Below the pieces are notes generated by a model. That model was not told where the DNA came from. It did not search any database and worked only from the letters and a program-made list of their open reading frames with translations. DNA of 14,334 nucleotides from Actinomycetes bacterium (GTDB lineage Bacteria; Actinomycetota; Actinomycetes; Propionibacteriales; Propionibacteriaceae): contig JAKOQD010000328.1 in the NCBI GenBank assembly GCA_029778515.1, positions 1 through 14,334 of the forward strand, read 5' to 3'. The translations under genes and the position numbers were made by a program. Numbering within the stretch: position 1 is the stretch's first letter; the number at the start of each line of letters is the position of its first letter. Below, one piece after another: positions 6,874-12,744 of this stretch.

Positions 6874-7335
6874 GTGCCGCGGTCATCCCGCCCGAGTGCG
6901 TCCCGGAAACGGTCGCTGAGGAGCGCTCGGCTGAGGATCGAAGCCAAGCGCGTCACGAGGGGCCGCTTCCCACCCGGGGCGGCGGTCTCACTAGCATGGC
7001 GGCGCAGTGGCCTGCCCGGTCCGCGCTCGAACCTGACCCTGCTGGCAGCCGCGGCCGACGTACTGCCTCGCGAAGTGGCTCTACGCTTCGCGAGCAAGTC
7101 GGATGAGTACCTCGCGTGCTGCGGAGTGGCTGCTGTCGGCCGGCTGATCCTCGAAGCACCGGACGATCTTTCGTTGGTCGAACTGCTCACCGCGCGGGCG
7201 GCGGATGAGCGCTGGCGGGTGCGCGAAGCCGCCGCCATCGCTGGCCAGTTGATCGGGGATCAGGATGCCGTCCGGCTGCGCACCCTGGTTGCCGACTGGC
7301 GACAACGACCAACCCAGACTGATCTGTTCAATTGA
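6874..7335 (+). pseudogene. HEAT-repeat-like protein fragment with doubtful N-terminus
   Basis: The frame opens at GTG 6874, 3 nt after the transporter stop, and runs 153 codons. Residues 1 to about 36 are Arg/Ser-rich and come from repeat-like DNA. From about residue 45 the sequence looks real: SGLPGPRSNLTLLAAAADV, DEYLACCGVAAVGRLILE, then DERWRVREAAAIAGQLIGD. These are paired-helix repeats as in actinobacterial HEAT-repeat proteins, which are usually longer at both ends. No in-frame start with a ribosome site precedes the SGLPGP part. The sequence ends soon after LVADW, where relatives continue with more repeats as I recall them. It may be a 5'- and 3'-truncated relic, or a short protein translated by coupling to the transporter. 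The first is favoured. Confidence 0.5.
6884..6975. repeat. Candidate dispersed intergenic repeat
   Basis: The DNA just after the transporter stop begins GTCATCCCG and contains GGTCGCTGAGGAGCGC then GCTGAGGATCGAAGCC, with GCTGAGGA twice 15 nt apart (6915 and 6930). This style ('GCTGAGGAG...TCGAAGCC') resembles dispersed intergenic repeats I recall from actinobacterial genomes. No second copy lies in this window, so repeat status is inference. Its translation is Arg/Ser-rich and unlike normal protein, which supports a non-coding nature. Confidence 0.35.
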
Positions 7336-7360
7336 CTGGTGGAGTATTACCTTGTACTAC

Positions 7361-7534
7361 ATGACCTCCAACACAGCCGCCCGCAATCAGCGCCGCACCC
7401 TCGTCTACTCGGTGCGGCTCAGTCCGTCCGAGAGCAACGCCATCCAGAAGATCGCTGACGCACGGCATCTGCCCGCGTCCACACTCGTCCGCTCGTGGAT
7501 CCTTGACCGGCTCGACCAGGAGCAGGGTGCCTGA
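7361..7534 (+). CDS. Small ribbon-helix-helix (CopG/Arc-type) DNA-binding protein
   Basis: A 57-residue protein with the RHH fold. The basic start RNQRR leads into the beta strand TLVYSVRLS, helix A SESNAIQKIADARH, the turn LPAS, and helix B TLVRSWILDRLDQE. It should dimerise and bind operator DNA through the strand pair. Start choice is open. ATG 7361 is used here. A TTG at 7352 would add three residues and sits 7 nt after GGTGGAG (7338-7344), a better ribosome site. The stop codon overlaps the acetyltransferase start by 8 nt (GTGCCTGA), so the two proteins are made together. RHH proteins in this position are often autorepressors or antitoxins; here it may repress its own operon. Confidence 0.85.
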   Translation: MTSNTAARNQRRTLVYSVRLSPSESNAIQKIADARHLPASTLVRSWILDRLDQEQGA

Positions 7535-8090
7535 CTTCACCGTCAAGCCCACCCTCGCCGGGGAACTGGTCACCCTGCGGCCAGCCGCAGCGGCCGACGC
7601 AGCCATCCTGCACCAGGCCATGGCGGACGCCGAGGTCAGCCGACTCACCGGATCGGTGCACTCCAGCACCGCGACCGACGAAGAGCAGTGGACGGTCGCC
7701 GACCTGGAAGAGATCTACGGCCGCTGGGCGACCGCGCCCGATCGCATCGTCTGGGTGGTCATCGAGAACTCGACCGGCAAGATCGTCGGCGAGTCGGTGC
7801 TGAACGATCTTGACGAGGGCAACCTCAGTTGCGGCTTCCGGATCTGGATCACCGGTGCCCGCGACCGCGGATTGGGCACCGAAGCGGTGCGGCTGAGCGT
7901 CGGGCACGCGTTCGCGTCCGGACTGAACCGGGTGGAACTCGAGGTATACGCCTTCAACCCGCGCGCCCGCCACGTGTACGAGAAGGTCGGGTTCCAGCTC
8001 GAAGGCACCAAGCGGCAGGCGCTGCGGTTCGACGACGAGTGGGTGGATTGCCACGTCATGGGCCTGCTGGCGCAGGACTGGACGGGCTGA
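7527..8090 (+). CDS. GNAT family N-acetyltransferase (RimJ/RimL-like)
   Basis: A 187-residue acetyl-CoA-dependent acetyltransferase. It has the RimJ/RimL-style opening GELVTLRPAAAADAA (about 12-26), a central GFRIWITGARDRGLGTEA block (about 103-120) containing the acetyl-CoA pyrophosphate-binding loop R-D-R-G-L-G-T, and the closing VYAFNPRARHVYEKVGF block (about 140-156) with the usual Asn and Tyr. The substrate is unknown; the family acetylates protein N-termini, antibiotics or small metabolites. I chose the GTG at 7527, with AGGAG at 7518-7522. A TTG at 7503 would add eight unconvincing residues. The gene overlaps the RHH gene by 8 nt. That arrangement recalls RHH-GNAT toxin-antitoxin pairs, but the protein's motifs fit the RimJ/L group better than the TacT group. 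Confidence 0.9.
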   Translation: MPDFTVKPTLAGELVTLRPAAAADAAILHQAMADAEVSRLTGSVHSSTATDEEQWTVADLEEIYGRWATAPDRIVWVVIENSTGKIVGESVLNDLDEGNLSCGFRIWITGARDRGLGTEAVRLSVGHAFASGLNRVELEVYAFNPRARHVYEKVGFQLEGTKRQALRFDDEWVDCHVMGLLAQDWTG

Positions 8091-8121
8091 ACCGCCGATC
8101 ATAGTCAGCAACAGCCGTGAA

Positions 8122-8127
8122 TAGACT
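8122..8127 (+). promoter_or_regulatory. Candidate -10 box before the PanE/ApbA-type reductase gene
   Basis: TAGACT fits TANNNT and lies 25 nt before the ATG at 8153, leaving room for a short leader holding GAGAGGAG. No -35 box is recognisable. The 62-nt gap after the acetyltransferase makes a separate promoter plausible. Confidence 0.3.
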
Positions 8128-8152
8128 GATGCGGCCAATCGAGAGGAGTGAC

Positions 8153-9175
8153 ATGCGCCTGCTGTTCCTTGGGGCTGGTGCGATCGGCACCTACGTCGGC
8201 GGTTCGCTGGCTGCCGCCGGGCACCACGTCACCTTCAGCGAGCAACCCGAAGCCGCCCGGATCATCGCCGAGCAGGGTCTTCGGCTGACCCGGGACAACC
8301 GGACTACCTCCGTCCGCGATTTCGCCATCTTCGATTCGGCGGACGCGGCCCTGGCCGCAGGACCTTACGACGCGATGGTCTTCGCGTTGAAGTCGTTCGA
8401 CACCGAATCAGCGCTCACCGGCCTGCAGGCGACCGGCGCCGAGTTGCCGCCCGTCCTCTCGCTGCAGAACGGCGTGGACAACGAGCCGAAACTGGTCGCC
8501 GCGCTCGGCGCCGACCGGGTGATCACCGGCACCGTGACCACCGCGGTCAGCAAGCCGGGCATAGGTCAGGTGATTGAGGAGAAGCGTCGCGGCATCGGCA
8601 TCGCCCTGGACCACCCGCTCGGCGAGGCACTGGTCAGCGCACTCAACGATGCCGACCTGAACGGTGTCGGCTACCCCCAGCCCGGACCGATGAAGTGGTC
8701 GAAGCTGCTCACCAACCTCACCGGCAACGCGACGTCCGCGATTCTGGACGAGCCGGTCGGGGCACTGTTCGCCGACCGCCGCACCTACGCGATCGAGGTC
8801 GCGGTGCTGCGCGAGTGCCTGGCCGTGATGGCCGCGCTCGGCTACCGTCCGGTGGATCTACCGGGGACGCCGGTGCGTGCGCTCGCCTTGGCCGCCCAGC
8901 GGCTGCCGCGATTCATCGCCCAACCTGCGCTGACCAGGGCTCTTGGCGGCGGACGCGGCGACAAGATGCCGTCCTTCCACATCGACCTGCACGGCGGACG
9001 CGGCCAGACCGAGGTGCAGTTCCTGAACGGAGCGGTGGTGCGCCACGGGGATGAACTCGGTGTGCCGACCCCGGTGAACCGCGTCCTCACCGAGACCCTG
9101 GAAGACCTCAGCGCCGGCCGGCAGAGCCTGGACACCTACCGCCACAATCCCGACGCGCTACTGAAGCTGCTCTGA
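8153..9175 (+). CDS. 2-dehydropantoate 2-reductase family protein (PanE/ApbA-like)
   Basis: A 340-residue NADPH-dependent reductase; the namesake enzyme turns ketopantoate into pantoate on the way to coenzyme A. The N-terminus is a Rossmann fold with LGAGAIGTYVGG (6-17). LSLQNGVDNE (103-111) matches the family's conserved 'lQNGv.n' signature. KWSKLLTN (181-188) supplies the catalytic Lys184. The C-terminal domain has KMPSFHIDLHGGRGQTEVQFLNG, like 'SM..D...gr.tEid.lnG', followed by GVPTPVN (303-309). It is longer than the classical enzyme of about 300 residues, and paralogues of unknown substrate are common in actinobacteria, so I give no gene symbol. AGGAG at 8144-8148 sets the ATG start; the longer frame from GTG 8117 lacks one. 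No other pantothenate gene is nearby. Confidence 0.88.
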   Translation: MRLLFLGAGAIGTYVGGSLAAAGHHVTFSEQPEAARIIAEQGLRLTRDNRTTSVRDFAIFDSADAALAAGPYDAMVFALKSFDTESALTGLQATGAELPPVLSLQNGVDNEPKLVAALGADRVITGTVTTAVSKPGIGQVIEEKRRGIGIALDHPLGEALVSALNDADLNGVGYPQPGPMKWSKLLTNLTGNATSAILDEPVGALFADRRTYAIEVAVLRECLAVMAALGYRPVDLPGTPVRALALAAQRLPRFIAQPALTRALGGGRGDKMPSFHIDLHGGRGQTEVQFLNGAVVRHGDELGVPTPVNRVLTETLEDLSAGRQSLDTYRHNPDALLKLL

Positions 9176-9191
9176 GACGGCGGCGGCGAAA

Positions 9192-9304
9192 GGGACTGTC
9201 CCGGTTGGCCCGCCAGGGTGAGAGATCCCGGCCTACGCCGGGATGACGTGAAACCGGCCTCTCCACCAACGGTGGGGCTCGTCCCGCGCAAAGCTCGGCG
9301 GGAC
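9192..9304. repeat. Cluster of inverted repeats between convergent genes (REP-like element or bidirectional terminator)
   Basis: Three hairpins stand in a row between the reductase stop and the response-regulator stop. The arms are ATCCCGGC/GCCGGGAT (9225-9232 and 9237-9244, loop CTAC), CCACC/GGTGG (9263-9267 and 9271-9275, loop AAC), and GTCCCGC/GCGGGAC (9281-9287 and 9298-9304). A weaker GGGA/TCCC pair lies at 9192-9202. The first resembles the very common dispersed 'GATCCCGGCCTACGCCGGGATGACG' type of intergenic repeat. No T-tract follows, so it is not a classical intrinsic terminator. It may still stop transcription from both sides. Confidence 0.6.
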
Positions 9305-9313
9305 CGATTTGGG

Positions 9314-9970
9314 CTAGTGGCGCACCAGACCGGTCTCGTAGGCGAACAGGACCAAACCCACCCGGTCGCGGCATTGAAGCTTCGACAGCAGCCGCGTGAT
9401 GTGAGTCTTAACGGTGCCTTCGGCCATGTAGAGCTTGGCTGCGATCTCGGCGTTGGTGGCACCAGCGGCGATCTCGACCAGCACCTCGCGCTCGCGGTCG
9501 GTGAGCACATCCAGGCGAGGGTTGGGGCCTTCGGGGTTGTTCGGCAGCCTCGGCACCACATGGTCGAGCAGCCGCCGGGTGGCCGACGGCGCCATCACCG
9601 CTTCGCCGGCGGCGACCGTCCGGATCGCATTCAGCAGGTCGGACGGACGCGCGTCCTTCAGCATGAACCCCGAAGCCCCGGCCTTCAGCGCGCTGAATAC
9701 GTACTCGTCCAGGTCGAAAGTGGTCAGCACCAGTACCCGGGTCGGCACACCGGAAGCGACGATCCGCCGGGTTGCCTCCACCCCGTCCATCACCGGCATG
9801 CGAATATCCATCAGCACCACGTCGCACGGATGCCGCAGCACCCCCACCACTGTGCCGGCGCCGTCCGGAGCCTCACCGACCACCTGCAGGTCATCCTCGG
9901 CCTCGATCAGCATGCGGAAGCCGCTGCGCACCAGCTCCTGGTCGTCGGCCAGGAACACTCGGATAGTCAT
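9314..9970 (-). CDS. NarL/FixJ-type two-component response regulator
   Basis: A 218-residue transcription factor with a receiver domain (about 1-120) and a LuxR-type helix-turn-helix (about 153-213). The acidic pair Asp9-Asp10, phospho-acceptor Asp55 (VVLMDIRMPVMDG), Thr83/84 and Lys105 (MLKDA) are all present, so it should be phosphorylated normally. The output domain has LTDREREVL, GATNAEIAAKL and GTVKTHITRLLSKL, the usual DNA-recognition helix set. The ATG at 9970 overlaps the kinase stop as ATGA, so kinase and regulator are translated together. The target genes are unknown; the divergent lipoprotein and the kinase-regulator operon itself are the nearest candidates. Confidence 0.95.
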   Translation of the reverse strand: MTIRVFLADDQELVRSGFRMLIEAEDDLQVVGEAPDGAGTVVGVLRHPCDVVLMDIRMPVMDGVEATRRIVASGVPTRVLVLTTFDLDEYVFSALKAGASGFMLKDARPSDLLNAIRTVAAGEAVMAPSATRRLLDHVVPRLPNNPEGPNPRLDVLTDREREVLVEIAAGATNAEIAAKLYMAEGTVKTHITRLLSKLQCRDRVGLVLFAYETGLVRH

Positions 9971-11208
9971 CGTTGGTCATCCTCCTGCGCTGTGGTGTAT
10001 AAGGGCAGCGGCAGCACCGCGGTCACCTGAAAGCCGCCGGTCGGACGCGCCCTGGTCAGCAGCCGTCCGCCCATCGCCGCGACCCGCTCGCTCATCCCGC
10101 GCAGGCCGTGTCCCGGGTTCTGCGGCACCGCGGACGGGGTCGCGACACCGTTGTCGATCACGTCGATGTTGATCTCCCGCATGCCGTAGGTGATCGTCAC
10201 CGCGGCAGTGGCCTGCGGACCGGCATGCTTGAGGAAGTTCGTAAGCGCTTCCTGGACCACCCGGTACACGGTCAGCTCCAATGCCGGCGAGACTCGCGGC
10301 GGCTGACCCTGCACGGTCAGCCGCACCCGGTCGCTGGTTCGCGCGACCAGATCGGGAATGTCGGTCAGCCGCGGCGACGGCGCGAAGTCGGCCTGCGGCA
10401 GCATCTCCGGCTCCGAGCGCAGCACTCCGAGGATCCGGCGCATCTCGCTGAGCGCCTCGCGTCCGGTCTCGGCGATCGTGGTCAGGGCCTGGGTGGCAGC
10501 CTCTGGCTTCTTCGTCGCCATCGCCCGTCCGCCTTCGGCCTGAACGATCATCACCGACAACGAGTGCGCCACGATGTCGTGCAGCTCGCGGGCGATCTGC
10601 GTCCGGGCCCGCGATTCGGCCAGCCGAGCTTCCTGGTCCCGCTCTGCCAGCGTCGTCCGGTAGCGCTCCTCCGCGGCCAGGACGCGGTGGTGGTGGGTCT
10701 GCGTCGACTCGAGCACCCGGCGTCCGACCGCGTACGGGGTGACCACCAGCCCCATGCAGACGAACCAAGCCAGCACCACCCAGATCAGGTCGCGCAGGCT
10801 GAGGTAGTAGGGGTCTTCGACGATCCAGCGCACCGGGCCGAGGACGGCGCCGATCGAGCCGATGGCGAGCGCGATTCGCGCCTGCCGTCCGGGAATCCAG
10901 CGGGCGACCGAGTAGGCGACCACCGGAACCGCCACCAGGGTGGCCATCGGGGTTGATGAGAGCACCAATTGCATCAACGCTGCGACACTCACGCCCGCCA
11001 GTGCGAGCAGTGGCGAGTGCCGCCGGAACACCAGCGCACCGATCATCAGTACGGCGCTGGCGAACTGCCCGGTGGTGAACGCTTCGGCGAACCCGCGGAC
11101 GCCGTACGGCGGGATCGTCAACAGGCCGAGGCCGGCGGCGAGCGCGACGTCGAGCACCCAGTCGTGCCGGGTGGCACCGGGTGGAAACCAGACGTCGTTA
11201 CCTCGCAT
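9967..11208 (-). CDS. DesK-type (HisKA_3) sensor histidine kinase
   Basis: A 413-residue membrane kinase. The first 165 residues hold about five or six hydrophobic helices with short loops and no sizeable extracellular domain, so it probably senses a membrane or intramembrane signal. A coiled segment (about 176-200) leads to the HisKA_3 box RELHDIVAHSLS with phospho-acceptor His210. The ATPase domain has QEALTNFLKHA (N box, about 319-329), VIDNG (about 351-355) and GHGLRGMSERV (about 366-376), all intact. I chose the ATG at 11208; a TTG at 11217 overlaps the candidate -10 box and has no ribosome site. The stop overlaps the response-regulator start by 4 nt. Confidence 0.93.
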   Translation of the reverse strand: MRGNDVWFPPGATRHDWVLDVALAAGLGLLTIPPYGVRGFAEAFTTGQFASAVLMIGALVFRRHSPLLALAGVSVAALMQLVLSSTPMATLVAVPVVAYSVARWIPGRQARIALAIGSIGAVLGPVRWIVEDPYYLSLRDLIWVVLAWFVCMGLVVTPYAVGRRVLESTQTHHHRVLAAEERYRTTLAERDQEARLAESRARTQIARELHDIVAHSLSVMIVQAEGGRAMATKKPEAATQALTTIAETGREALSEMRRILGVLRSEPEMLPQADFAPSPRLTDIPDLVARTSDRVRLTVQGQPPRVSPALELTVYRVVQEALTNFLKHAGPQATAAVTITYGMREINIDVIDNGVATPSAVPQNPGHGLRGMSERVAAMGGRLLTRARPTGGFQVTAVLPLPLYTTAQEDDQR

Positions 11209-11216
11209 CGCTGCCA

Positions 11217-11222
11217 AGACTA
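11217..11222 (-). promoter_or_regulatory. Candidate -10 box for the kinase-regulator operon
   Basis: On the minus strand TAGTCT fits TANNNT and ends 8 nt before the ATG at 11208, so the transcript would be leaderless or nearly so. This supports the ATG over the TTG at 11217, which overlaps the box. No clear -35 box. Confidence 0.4.
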
Positions 11223-11245
11223 GAGGCCGGGTCCACCAGTGCAGG

Positions 11246-11261
11246 GCCCATTACCATGGGC
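11246..11261. promoter_or_regulatory. Perfect inverted repeat between divergent starts (candidate operator)
   Basis: GCCCAT-TACC-ATGGGC is a perfect 6-bp inverted repeat with a 4-nt spacer. It sits 37 nt from the kinase ATG and 22 nt from the lipoprotein ATG. A TACCAT (-10-like, plus strand, 11252-11257) lies inside it, so a bound protein would cover the lipoprotein promoter. The response regulator is an obvious candidate binder, but this is inference. Confidence 0.45.
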
Positions 11262-11270
11262 GGAGTCGAC

Positions 11271-11276
11271 AGGAGG
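11271..11276 (+). promoter_or_regulatory. Strong Shine-Dalgarno of the lipoprotein gene
   Basis: AGGAGG, the full consensus, lies 7 nt before the ATG at 11284. It is the strongest ribosome site in the window and fixes the start. Confidence 0.85.
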
Positions 11277-11283
11277 GTGACAG

Positions 11284-12147
11284 ATGCAGTTGAGGCGCGC
11301 CGCGGTGGTGCTCGCGCTCGGGCTCGCCCTCGCGGGATGCACGTCCACGACGGCGCCGAGCCCGTCCACCCCAACCAGTGCGCCGGCGTCTTCGGCCGGG
11401 CCTTCGACGCCGGCCGAATCGGTCACCCCGGAGGTGCCGGCGGCGACGGTGTCCGTGCCACAGGTCGGGGAGTGCACCGGTCCGGTGGACCTGAGCGGCG
11501 CATCGATCGCCAGCCTCACCGCGATTCCGTGCGCGCAGCCGCACTACTACGAGGTGCAGGCGCGCGTCCCGATCAGCGGCGACGCCTACCCGGGTGCCGA
11601 GGCGCTCGGCGAGCAGGCGATGACGAAGTGCTCGGACGGCTTCGCCGACTACGTCGGCGCTGAGCCCGGTTATTCGCGCTACTCATCGGCCTATGTCGTC
11701 CCGGACGAGGTGGCTTGGGCCACGCCGGCGAACCGAGTGATCACCTGCCTGGTCGGTTCCGCGGACGGTGGCCTGACCGGCTCAGCCAAGGGTGACTTCC
11801 TGGTCTTCCCGAAGAAGGGCCAGTGCACCGGGCCCCAGGACGTGCCGGCCCTAGAGCTGGAGCTGATCGACTGCGCGAGCGAGCACCACTACGAGGTCTT
11901 CGCCGCCTCGAACGTGAAGGGCAAGAAGGCGCCCACCGACGCCGAGGTGGAGAAGCTGTTCGCGTCCGTGTGCCTGGCTGGCTTCCAGAAGTTCGTCGGG
12001 GTCGCCGCCGGACAGTCCAAGTATGAGGTGACCTACTTCATCGCGTCCGCCGAGCTCTGGGAGAAGGTCGCCGATCACCGAATCGTGTGTTCGGCTGGTT
12101 CACCCAAGGGCGGCGTGAAGGGTTCGCTGAAGGGCGTGAAGAAGTAG
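11284..12147 (+). CDS. Lipoprotein with two Septum_form-like repeats
   Basis: A 287-residue exported lipoprotein. The signal peptide MQLRRAAVVLALGLALAGC ends in a lipobox with Cys19 as the lipidated residue. A Ser/Thr/Pro/Ala linker follows (about 20-58). Two homologous repeats follow, each with four cysteines in matching order: Cys64, 83, 116, 155 and Cys181, 197, 230, 269. Both repeats contain GxCTGP, an H-Y-EV block (PHYYEV and HHYEVF), a C--GF--(Y/F)VG block, and an ending of the C-G--(D/K)GG-(T/K)GS-KG type. This matches my memory of the actinobacterial Septum_form domain, whose cysteines are probably paired. The function is unproven; the name comes from a suggested link to septation. 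Its promoter faces the sensor kinase operon, so it may report on or be controlled by that system. The stop directly abuts the FMN reductase stop. Confidence 0.88.
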   Translation: MQLRRAAVVLALGLALAGCTSTTAPSPSTPTSAPASSAGPSTPAESVTPEVPAATVSVPQVGECTGPVDLSGASIASLTAIPCAQPHYYEVQARVPISGDAYPGAEALGEQAMTKCSDGFADYVGAEPGYSRYSSAYVVPDEVAWATPANRVITCLVGSADGGLTGSAKGDFLVFPKKGQCTGPQDVPALELELIDCASEHHYEVFAASNVKGKKAPTDAEVEKLFASVCLAGFQKFVGVAAGQSKYEVTYFIASAELWEKVADHRIVCSAGSPKGGVKGSLKGVKK

Positions 12148-12744
12148 TCAGCCGCCAAGCAGTTCGCTGAAATCGGTGACGGTCAATTCGTCTGTGGTCT
12201 CGATCGGGTCGGCCGACAGCACCAGCGTCGCGAACGCCTGGGCGGCGGACGCGATCCGGCGTTCGAGCTTTCCACCGGCCGTGCCCCAGTCCTTGGTCGC
12301 TGCGAACACCGAGAGCGGTGCTACCAGCGCTTTCAGGTAGAAGAACAGCGGCAGCATGGCCTGGTCGATCATCAGTGAGTGCCGCGCCGTGCCGCCGGAC
12401 GCTGCCAGCAACACCGGATGGCCCCGCAGCGCGTCCTCCTCGAGTGCGTCGAAGAACAGCTTGAACAAGCCGGAGTAGGAGCCGTTCATCACCGGCGAAA
12501 CCACGACCAGCCCGTCCGCGGCCCGCACCGCAGCGAGCGCCCGCCGCAGGTTGGCGCCGGGGACGCGGGTGGTGAGGTGCTGCGCCAACTCCACCGCGAT
12601 CGTCCGCAGTTCAATGTGAGTGACCTCGGCCTGGGTGTTGGCTTCTGCGAGCGCGACGACTACGGCGTCACTGATCCGCTCACCCAACAGCCGGCTCGAG
12701 GACGGCGTGCCGGTGCCGGCGCTGACCACGACGATGCTGGTCAT
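12148..12744 (-). CDS. FMN reductase, CE1759-type partner of a luciferase-like monooxygenase
   Basis: A 198-residue flavodoxin-like NAD(P)H:FMN reductase. The start VVVSAGTGTPSSSRLL is the phosphate-binding loop for FMN, and SPVMNGSYSGLFKLFFDAL (about 83-101) is the conserved flavin/dimer segment of NADPH-dependent FMN reductases. SGGTARHSLMIDQ follows. The match to the reductase group that always travels with a CE1758-type monooxygenase (CE1759 family) is from memory of that family and from context. It should supply reduced FMN to the monooxygenase just upstream in the operon. The ATG overlaps the monooxygenase stop by 4 nt (ATGA), with GGAG 9 nt before. It is convergent with the lipoprotein gene with no spacer, so there is no room for a terminator. 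Confidence 0.92.
   Translation of the reverse strand: MTSIVVVSAGTGTPSSSRLLGERISDAVVVALAEANTQAEVTHIELRTIAVELAQHLTTRVPGANLRRALAAVRAADGLVVVSPVMNGSYSGLFKLFFDALEEDALRGHPVLLAASGGTARHSLMIDQAMLPLFFYLKALVAPLSVFAATKDWGTAGGKLERRIASAAQAFATLVLSADPIETTDELTVTDFSELLGG

Noticed and set aside
7332..7360. TTGACT (7332-7337) and TACTAC (7355-7360) with 17-nt spacing as a promoter for the RHH gene
   Set aside because: The start point would fall inside the coding region at about 7367, and the -10 box matches poorly; TTGACT also overlaps the stop of the HEAT-like frame.
7352..8090. Calling the RHH-GNAT pair a TacAT toxin-antitoxin system outright
   Set aside because: The acetyltransferase motifs fit RimJ/RimL-like enzymes and no toxin-specific feature is visible, so it is kept only as a finding.
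9218..10030. 270-codon plus-strand frame antisense to the response regulator
   Set aside because: His/Gln/Arg-rich shadow, and it begins inside the inverted-repeat cluster.
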